Origin: Haberlea rhodopensis
Lineage: Eukaryota; Streptophyta; Magnoliopsida; Lamiales; Gesneriaceae
Assembly: GCA_907163345.1 (NCBI GenBank)
Contig: CAJQUN010001182.1
Coordinates: forward strand, 31,148 to 95,147
DNA length: 64,000 nucleotides
Direction: 5' to 3'
Below, piece by piece: positions 34,201-47,600 of this stretch. The position numbers were made by a program, and so were the translations under genes. The number at the start of each line of letters is the position of its first letter. The first letter of the stretch is position 1. The notes below the pieces were generated by a model. That model worked only from the letters and a program-made list of their open reading frames with translations. It made no database searches and had not been told where the DNA came from.

Positions 34201-37200
34201 TTCAAAATGCCGTAAGAAATTTTCACCCGGTTTTAGGGTTTTCCTAGAAGAAAAAAAATTATACGGCCTCTCTGATGTCAGCCCGGGTTGATTTATGAAA
34301 GTCAAATGTCATAACGGTGTAAATGTAACATATTGGCTTTGGCAGATTCCAATTTTGAGTTTTCAAAAATGCTGTAAGAATTTTTCACCCGGTTTTAGGG
34401 TTTTCCTAGAAGAAAAAAAATTATACGGCCTCTCTGATGTCAGCCCGGGCTGATTTATGAAAGTCAAATGTCATAACGGTGTAAATGTAACATATTGGCT
34501 TTGGCAGATTCCAATTTTGAGTTTTCAAAAAGGCCGTAAGAATTTTCACCCGGTTTTAGGGTTTTCCTAGAAGAAAAAAAATTATACGGCCTCTCTGATG
34601 TCAGCCCGGGCTGATTTATGAAAGTCAAATGTCATAACGGTGTAAATGTAACATATTGGCTTTGGCAGATTCCAATTTTGAGTTTCAAAAAGCCGTAAGA
34701 ATTTTCACCCGGTTTAGGGTTTTCCTAGAAGAAAAAAAATTATACGGCCTCTCTGATGTCAGCCCGGGCTGATTTATGAAAGTCAAATGTCATAACGGTG
34801 TAAATGTAACATATTGGCTTTGGCAGATTCCAATTTTGAGTTTTCAAAATGCCGTAAGAATTTTTCACCCGGTTTTAGGGTTTTCCTAGAAGAAAAAAAA
34901 TTATACGGCCTCTCTGATGTCAGCCCGGGCTGATTTATGAAAGTCAAATGTCATAACGGTGTAAATGTAACATATTGGCTTTGGCAGATTCCAATTTTGA
35001 GTTTTCAAAAGGCCGTAAGAATTTTTCACCCGGTTTAGGGTTTTCCTAGAAGAAAAAAAATTATACGGCCTCTCTGATGTCAGCCCGGGCTGATTTATGA
35101 AAGTCAAATGTCATAACGGTGTAAATGTAACATATTGGCTTTGGCAGATTCCAATTTTGAGTTTTCAAAATGCCGTAAGAATTTTTCACCCGGTTTTAGG
35201 GTTTTCCTAGAAGAAAAAAAATTATACGGCCTCTCTGATGTCAGCCCGGGCTGATTTATGAAAGTCAAATGTCATAACGGTGTAAATGTAACATATTGGC
35301 TTTGGCAGATTCCAATTTTGAGTTTTCAAAAAGGCCGTAAGAATTTTCACCCGGTTTTAGGGTTTTCCTAGAAGAAAAAAAATTATACGGCCTCTCTGAT
35401 GTCAGCCCGGGCTGATTTATGAAAGTCAAATGTCATAACGGTGTAAATGTAACATATTGGCTTTGGCAGATTCCAATTTTGAGTTTTCAAAAAGGCCGTA
35501 AGAATTTTTCACCCGGTTTTAGGGTTTTCCTAGAAGAAAAAAAATTATACGGCCTCTCTGATGTCAGCCCGGGCTGATTTATGAAAGTCAAATGTCATAA
35601 CGGTGTAAATGTAACATATTGGCTTTGGCAGATTCCAATTTTGAGTTTTCAAAAATGCCGTAAGAATTTTCACCCGTTTTAGGGTTTTCCTAGAAGAAAA
35701 AAAATTATACGGCCTCTCTGATGTCAGCCCGGGCTGATTTATGAAAGTCAAATGTCATAACGGTGTAAATGTAACATATTGGCTTTGGCAGATTCCAATT
35801 TTGAGTTTCAAAAAGCCGTAAGAATTTTTCACTCCGGTTTTAGGGTTTTCCTAGAAGAAAAAAAATTATACGGCCTCTCTGATGTCAGCCCGGGCTGATT
35901 TATGAAAGTCAAATGTCATAACGGTGTAAATGTAACATATTGGCTTTGGCAGATTCCAATTTTGAGTTTTCAAAAGCCGTAAGAATTTTCACCCGGTTTT
36001 AGGGTTTTCCTAGAAGAAAAAAAATTATACGGCCTCTCTGATGTCAGCCCGGGCTGATTTATGAAAGTCAAATGTCATAACGGTGTAAATGTAACATATT
36101 GGCTTTGGCAGATTCCAATTTTGAGTTTTCAAAATGCCGTAAGAATTTTTCACCCGGTTTTAGGGTTTTCCTAGAAGAAAAAAAATTATACGGCCTCTCT
36201 GATGTCAGCCCGGGCTGATTTATGAAAGTCAAATGTCATAACGGTGTAAATGTAACATATTGGCTTTGGCAGATTCCAATTTTGAGTTTTCAAAATGCCG
36301 TAAGAATTTTTCACCCGGTTTTAGGGTTTTCCTAGAAGAAAAAAAATTATACGGCCTCTCTGATGTCAGCCCGGGCTGATTTATGAAAGTCAAATGTCAT
36401 AACGGTGTAAATGTAACATATTGGCTTTGGCAGATTCCAATTTTGAGTTTTCAAAATGCCGTAAGAATTTTTCACCCGGTTTTAGGGTTTTCCTAGAAGA
36501 AAAAAAATTATACGGCCTCTCTGATGTCAGCCCGGGCTGATTTATGAAAGTCAAATGTCATAACGGTGTAAATGTAACATATTGGCTTTGGCAGATTCCA
36601 ATTTTGAGTTTCAAAAGGCCGTAAGAATTTTCACCCGGTTTTAGGGTTTTCCTAGAAGAAAAAAAATTATACGGCCTCTCTGATGTCAGCCCGGGCTGAT
36701 TTATGAAAGTCAAATGTCATAACGGTGTAAATGTAACATATTGGCTTTGGCAGATTCCAATTTTGAGTTTTCAAAATGCCGTAAGAATTTTTCACCCGGT
36801 TTTAGGGTTTTCCTAGAAGAAAAAAAATTATACGGCCTCTCTGATGTCAGCCCGGGCTGATTTATGAAAGTCAAATGTCATAACGGTGTAAATGTAACAT
36901 ATTGGCTTTGGCAGATTCCAATTTTGAGTTTTCAAAAAGGCCGTAAGAATTTTTCACCCGGTTTTAGGGTTTTCCTAGAAGAAAAAAAATTATACGGCCT
37001 CTCTGATGTCAGCCCGGGCTGATTTATGAAAGTCAAATGTCATAACGGTGTAAATGTAACATATTGGCTTTGGCAGATTCCAATTTTGAGTTTTCAAAAT
37101 GCCTTAATAAAGTTTTCACCCACGGTTTAGGGTTTTCCTAGAAGAAAAAAAATTATACGGCCTCTCTGATGTCAGCCCGGGCTGATTTATGAAAGTCAAA

Positions 37201-40200
37201 TGTCATAACGGTGTAAATTAACATATTGGATTTGGCAGATTCCAATTTGAGTTTTCAAAGATGCCGTAAGAATTTTTCACCCGGTTTTAGGGTTTTTCCT
37301 AGAAGAAAAAAAAATTATACGGCCTCTCTGATGTCAGCCCGGGCTGATTATGAAAGTCAAATGTCATAACGGTGTAATGGTAACTATTGGCTTTGGCAGA
37401 TTCCAAATTTGAGGTTTCAAAATGCCGTTGAAGTATTTTCACCCGGGGATTTTAGGGATTTGCCGTAGAAGAAAAAAAAATTATACGGCCTCTCGGATGT
37501 CAGCCCGGGCTTGATTAATGAAAGTCAAATGTCATAACGGTAGTAAATGGTTAACATACTTGGACTTTGGCGATTCAAATTTGAGTTTTCAAAAATGCCT
37601 TAAGAATTTTCACCATCGGTTTGAAGGGTTTTCCTAGAAGAAAAAAAATTATACGGCCTCTCTGATGTCAGCCCAGGCTGATTTATGAAAGTCAAATGTC
37701 ATAACGGTGTAAATGTAACATATTGGCTTTGGCAGATTCCAATTTTGAGTTTTCAAAATGCCGTAAGAATTTTTCACCCGGTTTTAGGGTTTTCCTAGAA
37801 GAAAAAAAATTATACGGCCTCTCTGATGTCAGCCCGGGCTGATTTATGAAAGTCAAATGTCATAACGGTGTAAATGTAACATATTGGCTTTGGCAGATTC
37901 CAATTTTGAGTTTTCAAAATGCCGTAAGAATTTTCACCCGGTTTTAGGGTTTTCCTAGAAGAAAAAAATTATACGGCCTCTCTGATGTCAGCCCGGGCTG
38001 ATTTATGAAAGTCAAATGTCATAACGGTGTAAATGTAACATATTGGCTTTGGCAGATTCCAATTTTGAGTTTTCAAAAAGGCCGTAAGAATTTTTCACCC
38101 GGTTTTAGGGTTTTCCTAGAAGAAAAAAAATTATACGGCCTCTCTGATGTCAGCCCGGGCTGATTTATGAAAGTCAAATGTCATAACGGTGTAAATGTAA
38201 CATATTGGCTTTGGCAGATTCCAATTTTGAGTTTTCAAAAAGGCCGTAAGAATTTTCACCCGGTTTTAGGGTTTTCCTAGAAGAAAAAAAATTATACGGC
38301 CTCTCTGATGTCAGCCCGGGCTGATTTATGAAAGTCAAATGTCATAACGGTGTAAATGTAACATATTGGCTTTGGCAGATTCCAATTTTGAGTTTTCAAA
38401 ATGCCGTAAGAATTTTTCACCCGGTTTTAGGGTTTTCCTAGAAGAAAAAAAATTATACGGCCTCTCTGATGTCAGCCCGGGCTGATTTATGAAAGTCAAA
38501 TGTCATAACGGTGTAAATGTAACATATTGGCTTTGGCAGATTCCAATTTTGAGTTTTCAAAAAGGCCGTAAGAATTTTTCACCCGGTTTTAGGGTTTTCC
38601 TAGAAGAAAAAAAATTATACGGCCTCTCTGATGTCAGCCCGGGCTGATTTATGAAAGTCAAATGTCATAACGGTGTAAATGTAACATATTGGCTTTGGCA
38701 GATTCCAATTTTGAGTTTTCAAAAGGCCGTAAGAATTTTTCACCCGGTTTTAGGGTTTTCCTAGAAGAAAAAAAATTATACGGCCTCTCTGATGTCAGCC
38801 CGGGCTGATTTATGAAAGTCAAATGTCATAACGGTGTAAATGTAACATATTGGCTTTGGCAGATTCCAATTTTGAGTTTTCAAAATGCCGTAAGAATTTT
38901 CACCCGGTTTTAGGGTTTTCCTAGAAGAAAAAAAATTATACGGCCTCTCTGATGTCAGCCCGGGCTGATTTATGAAAGTCAAATGTCATAACGGTGTAAA
39001 TGTAACATATTGGCTTTGGCAGATTCCAATTTTGAGTTTTCAAAAAGGCCGTAAGAATTTTTCACCCGGTTTTAGGGTTTTCCTAGAAGAAAAAAAATTA
39101 TACGGCCTCTCTGATGTCAGCCCGGGCTGATTTATGAAAGTCAAATGTCATAACGGTGTAAATGTAACATATTGGCTTTGGCAGATTCCAATTTTGAGTT
39201 TTCAAAATGCCGTAAGAATTTTTCACCCGGTTTTAGGGTTTTCCTAGAAGAAAAAAAATTATACGGCCTCTCTGATGTCAGCCCGGGCTGATTTATGAAA
39301 GTCAAATGTCATAACGGTGTAAATGTAACATATTGGCTTTGGCAGATTCCAATTTTGAGTTTTCAAAATGCCGTAAGAATTTTTCACCCGGTTTTAGGGT
39401 TTTCCTAGAAGAAAAAAAATTATACGGCCTCTCTGATGTCAGCCCGGGCTGATTTATGAAAGTCAAATGTCATAACGGTGTAAATGTAACATATTGGCTT
39501 TGGCAGATTCCAATTTGAGTTTTCAAAAAGGCCGTAAGAATTTTTCACCCGGTTTTAGGGTTTTCCTAGAAGAAAAAAAATTATACGGCCTCTCTGATGT
39601 CAGCCCGGGCTGATTTATGAAAGTCAAATGTCATAACGGTGTAAATGTAACATATTGGCTTTGGCAGATTCCAATTTTGAGTTTTCAAAAAGGCCGTAAG
39701 AATTTTCACCCGGTTTTAGGGTTTTCCTAGAAGAAAAAAAATTATACGGCCTCTCTGATGTCAGCCCGGGCTGATTTATGAAAGTCAAATGTCATAACGG
39801 TGTAAATGTAACATATTGGCTTTGGCAGATTCCAATTTTGAGTTTTCAAAAGGCCGTAAGAATTTTTCACCCGGTTTTAGGGTTTTCCTAGAAGAAAAAA
39901 AATTATACGGCCTCTCTGATGTCAGCCCGGGCTGATTTATGAAAGTCAAATGTCATAACGGTGTAAATGTAACATATTGGCTTTGGCAGATTCCAATTTT
40001 GAGTTTTCAAAATGCCGTAAGAATTTTTCACCCGGTTTTAGGGTTTTCCTAGAAGAAAAAAAATTATACGGCCTCTCTGATGTCAGCCCGGGCTGATTTA
40101 TGAAAGTCAAATGTCATAACGGTGTAAATGTAACATATTGGCTTTGGCAGATTCCAATTTTGAGTTTTCAAAAGGCCGTAAGAATTTTTCACCCGGTTTT

Positions 40201-43200
40201 AGGGTTTTCCTAGAAGAAAAAAAATTATACGGCCTCTCTGATGTCAGCCCGGGCTGATTTATGAAAGTCAAATGTCATAACGGTGTAAATGTAACATATT
40301 GGCTTTGGCAGATTCCAATTTTGAGTTTTCAAAAATGCCGTAAGAATTTTTCACCCGGTTTTAGGGTTTTCCTAGAAGAAAAAAAATTATACGGCCTCTC
40401 TGATGTCAGCCCGGGCTGATTTATGAAAGTCAAATGTCATAACGGTGTAAATGTAACATATTGGCTTTGGCAGATTCCAATTTTGAGTTTTCAAAATGCC
40501 GTAAGAATTTTTCACCCGGTTTTAGGGTTTTCCTAGAAGAAAAAAAATTATACGGCCTCTCTGATGTCAGCCCGGGCTGATTTATGAAAGTCAAATGTCA
40601 TAACGGTGTAAATGTAACATATTGGCTTTGGCAGATTCCAATTTTGAGTTTTCAAAAATGCCGTAAGAATTTTTCACCCGGTTTTAGGGTTTTCCTAGAA
40701 GAAAAAAAATTATACGGCCTCTCTGATGTCAGCCCGGGCTGATTTATGAAAGTCAAATGTCATAACGGTGTAAATGTAACATATTGGCTTTGGCAGATTC
40801 CAATTTTGAGTTTTCAAAATGCCGTAAGAATTTTTCACCGGTTTTAGGGTTTTCCTAGAAGAAAAAAAATTATACGGCCTCTCTGATGTCAGCCCGGGCT
40901 GATTTATGAAAGTCAAATGTCATAACGGTGTAAATGTAACATATTGGCTTTGGCAGATTCCAATTTTGAGTTTTCAAAATGCCGTAAGAATTTTTCACCC
41001 GGTTTTAGGGTTTTCCTAGAAGAAAAAAAATTATACGGCCTCTCTGATGTCAGCCCGGGCTGATTTATGAAAGTCAAATGTCATAACGGTGTAAATGTAA
41101 CATATTGGCTTTGGCAGATTCCAATTTTGAGTTTTCAAAAAGCCGTAAGAATTTTTCACCCGGTTTTAGGGTTTCCTAGAGAAAAAAAATTATACGGCCT
41201 CTCTGATGTCAGCCCGGGCTGATTTATGAAAGTCAAATGTCATAACGGTGTAAATGTAACATATTGGCTTTGGCAGATTCCAATTTGAGTTTTCAAAAAG
41301 CCGTAAGAATTTTCACCGGTTTTAGGGTTTTCCTAGAAGAAAAAAAATTATACGGCCTCTCTGATGTCAGCCCGGGCTGATTTATGAAAGTCAAATGTCA
41401 TAACGGTGTAAATGTAACATATTGGCTTTGGCAGATTCCAATTTTGAGTTTCAAAAGGCCGTAAGAATTTTTCACTCGGTTTTAGGGTTTTCCTAGAAGA
41501 AAAAAATTATACGGCATCTCTGATGTCAGCCCGGGCTGATTTATGAAAGTCAAATGTCATAACGGTGTAAATGTAACATATTGGCTTTGGCAGATTCCAA
41601 TTTTGAGTTTTCAAAAATGCCGTAAGAAATTTTTCACCCGGTTTTAGGGTTTTCCTAGAAGAAAAAAAATTATACGGCCTCTCTGATGTCAGCCCGGGCT
41701 GATTTATGAAAGTCAAATGTCATAACGGTGTAAATGTAACATATTGGCTTTGGCAGATTCCAATTTTGAGTTTTCAAAAGGCGTAAGAATTTTTCACCCG
41801 GTTTTAGGGTTTTCCTAGAAGAAAAAAAATTATACGGCCTCTCTGATGTCAGCCCAGGGCTGATTTATGAAAGTCAAATGTCATAACGGTGTAAATGTAA
41901 CATATTGGCTTTGGCAGATTCCAATTTTGAGTTTTCAAAATGCCGTAAGAATTTTTCACCCGGTTTTAGGGTTTTCCTAGAAGAAAAAAAATTATACGGC
42001 CTCTCTGATGTCAGCCCGGGCTGATTTATGAAAGTCAAATGTCATAACGGTGTAAATGTAACATATTGGCTTTGGCAGATTCAATTTTGAGTTTTCAAAA
42101 GGCCGTAAGAATTTTTCACCCGGTTTTAGGGTTTTCCTAGAAGAAAAAAAATTATACGGCCTCTCTGATGTCAGCCCGGGCTGATTTATGAAAGTCAAAT
42201 GTCATAACGGTGTAAATGTAACATATTGGCTTTGGCAGATTCCAATTTTGAGTTTTCAAAAATGCCGTAAGAATTTTTCACCCGGTTTAGGGTTTTCCTA
42301 GAAGAAAAAAAATTATACGGCCTCTCTGATGTCAGCCGGGCTGATTTATGAAAGTCAAATGTCATAACGGTGTAAATGTAACATATTGGCTTTGGCAGAT
42401 TCCAATTTTGAGTTTTCAAAAGCCGTAGAATTTTTCACCCGGTTTTAGGGTTTTCCTAGAAGAAAAAAATTATACGGCCTCTCTGATGTCAGCCCGGCTG
42501 ATTTATGAAAGTCAAATGTCATAACGTGGTAAATGTAACATATTGGCTTTGGCAGATTCCAATTTTGAGTTTTCAAAATGCCGTAAGAATTTTTCACTCC
42601 GGTTTTAAGGTTTTCCTAGAAGAAAAAAAATTATACGGCCTCTCTGATGTCAGCCCGGGCTGATTTATGAAAGTCAAATGTCATAACGGTGTAAATGTAA
42701 CATATTGGCTTTGGCAGATTCCAATTTTGAGTTTTCAAAAAGGCGTAAGAATTTTTCACTCCGGTTTAGGGTTTTCCTAGAAGAAAAAAAATTATACGGC
42801 CTCTCTGATGTCAGCCCGGGCTGATTTATGAAAGTCAAATGTCATAACGGTGTAAAATGTAACATATTGGCTTTGGCAGATTCCAATTTTGAGTTTTCAA
42901 AATGCCGTAAGAATTTTTCACCCGGTTTTAGGGTTTTCCTAGAAGAAAAAAAATTATACGGCCTCTCTGATGTCAGCCGGGCTGATTTATGAAAGTCAAA
43001 TGTCATAACGGTGTAAATGTAACATATTGGCTTTGGCAGATTCCAATTTTGAGTTTTCAAAAATGCCGTAAGAATTTTTCACCCGGTTTTAGGGTTTTCC
43101 TAGAAGAAAAAAATTATACGGCCTCTCTGATGTCAGCCCGGGCTGATTTATGAAAGTCAAATGTCATACGGTGTAAATGTAACATATTGGCTTGGCAGAT

Positions 43201-44172
43201 TCCAATTTTGAGTTTTCAAAAGCGTAAGAATTTTTCACCCGGTTTAGGGTTTTCCTAGAAGAAAAAAAATTATACGGCCTCTCTGATGTCAGCCCGGGCA
43301 TTTATGAAAGTCAAATGTCATAACGGTGTAAATGTAACATATTGGCTTTGGCAGATTCCAATTTTGAGTTTTCAAAATGCGTAAGAATTTTTCACCCCGG
43401 TTTTAGGTTTTCCTAGAAGAAAAAAAATTATACGGCCTCTCTGATGTCAGCCCGGCTGATTTATGAAAGTCAAATGTCATAACGGTGTAAATGTAACATA
43501 TTGGCTTTGGCAGATTCCATTTTTGAGTTTTCAAAGCGTAAGATTTTTTCACCCGGTTTTAGGGTTTTCCTAGAAGAAAAAAAATTATACGGCCTCTCTG
43601 ATGTCACAGCCCGGGCTGATTATTGAAAGTCAAATGTCATAACGGTGTAATGTAACATATTGGCTTTGGCAGATTCCAATTTTGAGTTTTCAAAATGCGT
43701 AAGAATTTTTCCCCTTTTTTAGTGTTTTCCTAGAAGAAAAAACATTATACGGCCTCTCTGATGTCAGCCCGGGCTGATTTATGAAAGTCAAATGTCATAA
43801 CGGTGTAAATGTAACATATTGGCTTTGGCAGATTCCAATTTTGAGGAGTTTTCAAAATGCCTTAGAATTTTTCACACCCGGTTTTAGGGTTTTCCTAGAA
43901 GAAAAAAATTAACGGCCTCTCTGATGTCAGCCCGGGCTGATTTATGAAAGTCAAATGTCATAACGGTGTAAATGTAACATATGGCTTTGGCAGATTCCAA
44001 TTTTGAGTTTTCAAAGCCGTAAGAATTTTTCACCCGGTTTTAATGGTTTTCCTCCTAGATGAAAAAAATTATACGGCCTCTCTGATTCAGCCCGGGCTGT
44101 TTATGAAAGTCAAATGTCATAACGGTGTAAATGTAACATATTGGCTTGGGCAGATTCCAATTTTGAGTTTTC
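28291..44172 (-). repeat. 161-bp satellite array, block 3a (minus orientation)
   Basis: The same satellite as blocks 1 and 2 in reverse complement, about 98 monomers. From 28291 to about 33900 the copies are diverse and form multi-monomer blocks: variants with TATATTGCCTC, GGGCTTATTAATGAAAG, CCTTAAGAATT and GTCTTTGGCAG recur in order. From about 34000 to 43000 they are homogeneous subfamily B, mostly with the CACCCGG form (CCGGGTG on the other strand). A short patch at 37090-37640 is full of small insertions, and copies become indel-rich from about 43100 toward the gap. Confidence 0.96.
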
Positions 44173-44672
44173 NNNNNNNNNNNNNNNNNNNNNNNNNNNN
44201 NNNNNNNNNNNNNNNNNNNNNNNNNNNNNNNNNNNNNNNNNNNNNNNNNNNNNNNNNNNNNNNNNNNNNNNNNNNNNNNNNNNNNNNNNNNNNNNNNNNN
44301 NNNNNNNNNNNNNNNNNNNNNNNNNNNNNNNNNNNNNNNNNNNNNNNNNNNNNNNNNNNNNNNNNNNNNNNNNNNNNNNNNNNNNNNNNNNNNNNNNNNN
44401 NNNNNNNNNNNNNNNNNNNNNNNNNNNNNNNNNNNNNNNNNNNNNNNNNNNNNNNNNNNNNNNNNNNNNNNNNNNNNNNNNNNNNNNNNNNNNNNNNNNN
44501 NNNNNNNNNNNNNNNNNNNNNNNNNNNNNNNNNNNNNNNNNNNNNNNNNNNNNNNNNNNNNNNNNNNNNNNNNNNNNNNNNNNNNNNNNNNNNNNNNNNN
44601 NNNNNNNNNNNNNNNNNNNNNNNNNNNNNNNNNNNNNNNNNNNNNNNNNNNNNNNNNNNNNNNNNNNNNNNN
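44173..44672. other. Assembly gap of exactly 500 N
   Basis: Unknown bases; the round length indicates a placeholder of unspecified true size. Minus-oriented satellite lies on both sides, so the missing DNA is most likely more satellite. Long frames crossing it are artefacts. Confidence 0.99.
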
Positions 44673-47600
44673 GTAAATGTAACACATTGGCTTTTGCAGA
44701 TTCCAATTTTGAGTTGTCAAAAAGGCGTAAAATTTTTTCACCCGGTTTAGGGTTTTCCAGAAGAAAAATTTACGCCTCTCTGATGTCAGCCCGGCTGATT
44801 TATGAAAGTCAAATGTCATAACGGTGTAAATGTAACATATGGCTTTGGCAGATTCCAATTTTGAGAGTTTCAAAAGCGTAAGAATTTTTCACCCGGTTTT
44901 AGGGTTTTCCTAGAAGAAAAAATTATACGCCTCTCTGATGTACCCGGGCTGATTAATGAAAGTCAAATGTCATAACGGTTAAATGTAACATATTGGCTTT
45001 GGCAGTTCCAATTTTGAGTTTTCAAAAGCCGTAAGAATTTTTTCACCCGGTTTTAGGGTTTTCCTAGAAGAAAAAAAATATTTACTCCTCTGATGTCAGC
45101 CCGGGCGATTTATGAAAGTCAAATGTCATACGGTGTAATGTAACTATGGCTTTTGCAGATTCCAATTTTGAGTTTCAAAAAGCCGTAAGAATTTTTCACC
45201 CGGTTTTAGAGTTTTCCTAGAAGAAAAAAAAAATTATACGGCCTCTCTGAGGTCAGCCCGTACTGATTTATGAAAGTCAAATGTCATAATGGTGTAAATG
45301 TAACATATTGGCTTTGGCAGATTCCAATTATGTGTTTACAAAATGCCTTAAGAAATTTTCACCCGGTTTTAGGGTTTTCCTAGAAGAAAAAAAATTATAC
45401 GGCATCTCTGATGTCAGCCCGGGTTGATTTTTGAAAGTCAAATGTCATAACGGTGTAAATGTAACATATTGGCTTTGACAGATTCCAATTTTAAGTTTTT
45501 CAAATAGCCATAGGATTTTTCACACGGTTTTAGTGTTTTCCTTGAAGAAAAAAATTATACGGCCTCTCTGATGTCAGCCCGGGTTGAATTATGAAAAGTC
45601 AAATGTCATAACGGTGTAAATGTAACATATTGGCTTTGGCAGATTACCAATTTTGTGTTTTCAAAATGCCGTAAGAATTTTCACCCGGTTTTAGGGTTTT
45701 CCTAGAAGAAAAAAAATTATACGGCCTCTCTGATGTCAGCCCGGGCTGATTTATGAAAGTCAAATGTCATAATGGTGTAAATGTAACATACTTGGCTTTG
45801 GCAGAGTCCAATTTTGAGTTTCAAAAAGCCGTAAGAATTTTTCACCCGGTTTAGGGTTTTCCTTGAAGAAAAAAATTATACGGCCTCTCTGATGTCAGCC
45901 CGGGCTGATTTATGAATTCAAATGTCATAACTGTGTAAATGTAACATATTAGGCTTTGGCAGATTCCAATTTAGAAGTTTTCAAAAATGCCGTAAGAATT
46001 TTTCACCCGGTTTAGGGTTTTCCTAGAAGAAAAAAATTATACGGCCTCTCTGATGTCAGCCCGGGGCTGATTTATGAAAGTCAAATAGTCATAACGGTGA
46101 TAAATGTAACATATTGGCTTTGGCAGATTACAATTTGAGTTTTCAAAAAGGCGTAAGAAATTTTTCACCTCGGTTTAGGGTTTTCCTAGAAGAAAAAAAA
46201 TTATACGGCCTCTCTGATGTCAGCCCGGGCTGATTTATGAAGTCAAATGTCATAACGGTGTAAATGTAACATATTGGCTTTGTACAGATTCCAATTTTGA
46301 GTTTTCAAAAAGCCGTAAGAATTTTCACCCGGTTTTAGGGTTTGCCTAGAAGAAAAAAAATTATACGCCTCTCTGATGTCAGCCCGGGCTGATTTATGAA
46401 AGTCAAATGTCATAACGTGTAAATGTAACATATTGGCTTTGGCAGATTCCAATTTTGAGTTTCAAAAAGCCGTAGAATTTTTCACCCGGTTCTTAGGGTT
46501 TTCCTAGAAGAAAAAAATTATATTGCCTCTTTGATGTTAGCCCGGGCTGATTAATGAAAGTCAAATGTCATAACGGTGTAAATGTAACATATTGGCTTTG
46601 GCAGATTACAATTTTGAGTTTCAAAAAGGCGTAAGAAATTTTCACTCGGTTTTAGGGTTTTCCTAGAAGAAAAAAAATTATACGGCATCTCTGATGTCAG
46701 CCCGGGTTGATTTATGAAAGTCAAATGTCATAACGGTGTAAATGTAACATATTGGCTTTGACAGATTCCAATTTTGAGTTTTCAAAAAGGCCGTAAGAAT
46801 ATTTTCACCCGGTTTATGGTTTTCCTAGAAGAAAAAAAATTATACGGCCTCTCTGATGTCAGCCCAGGCTGATTTATGAAAGTCAAATGTCATAACTGTG
46901 TAAATGTAACATATTGGCTTGGCAGATTCCAATTTTGAGTTTTCAAAAGCCGTAATGAATATTTCACCCGGTTCTAGGGTTTTCCTAGAAGAAAAAAAAT
47001 TATACGGCCTCTTCTGATGTCAGCCCGGGCTGATTTATGAAAGTCAAATGTCATAACGGTGTAAATGTAACATATTGGCTTTGGCAGATTCCAATTTTGA
47101 GTTTTCAAGAAGCCGTAAGAATTTTCACCCGGTTTTAGGGTTTTCCTAGAAGAAAAAAAATTATACGGCCTCTCTGATGTCAACCCGGGCGGATTTATGA
47201 AAGTCAAATGTCATAACGGTGTAAATGTATTGGCTTTGGCAGATTCCAATTTTGAGTTTTCAAAAAGCCGTAAGAATTTTTCACCCGGTTTTAGAGTTTT
47301 CCTAGAAGAAAAAAATTATACGGCCTCTCTGAGGTCAGCCCGTACTGATTTATGAAAGTCAAATGTCATAATGGTGTAAATGTAACATATTGGCTTTGGC
47401 AGATTCCAATTATGTGTTTACAAAATGCCTTAAGAAATTTTCACCCGGTTTTAGGGTTTTCCTAGAAGAAAAAAAATTATACGGCATCTCTGATGTCAGC
47501 CCGGGTTGATTTTTGAAAGTCAAATGTCATAACGGTGTAAATGTAACATATTGGCTTTGACAGATTCCAATTTTAAGTTTTCAAATAGCCATAGGAATTT

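Noticed and set aside
44043..44873. Frames of 198-272 residues around 44.1-44.8 kb
   Set aside because: They cross 500 unknown bases and consist mostly of X.
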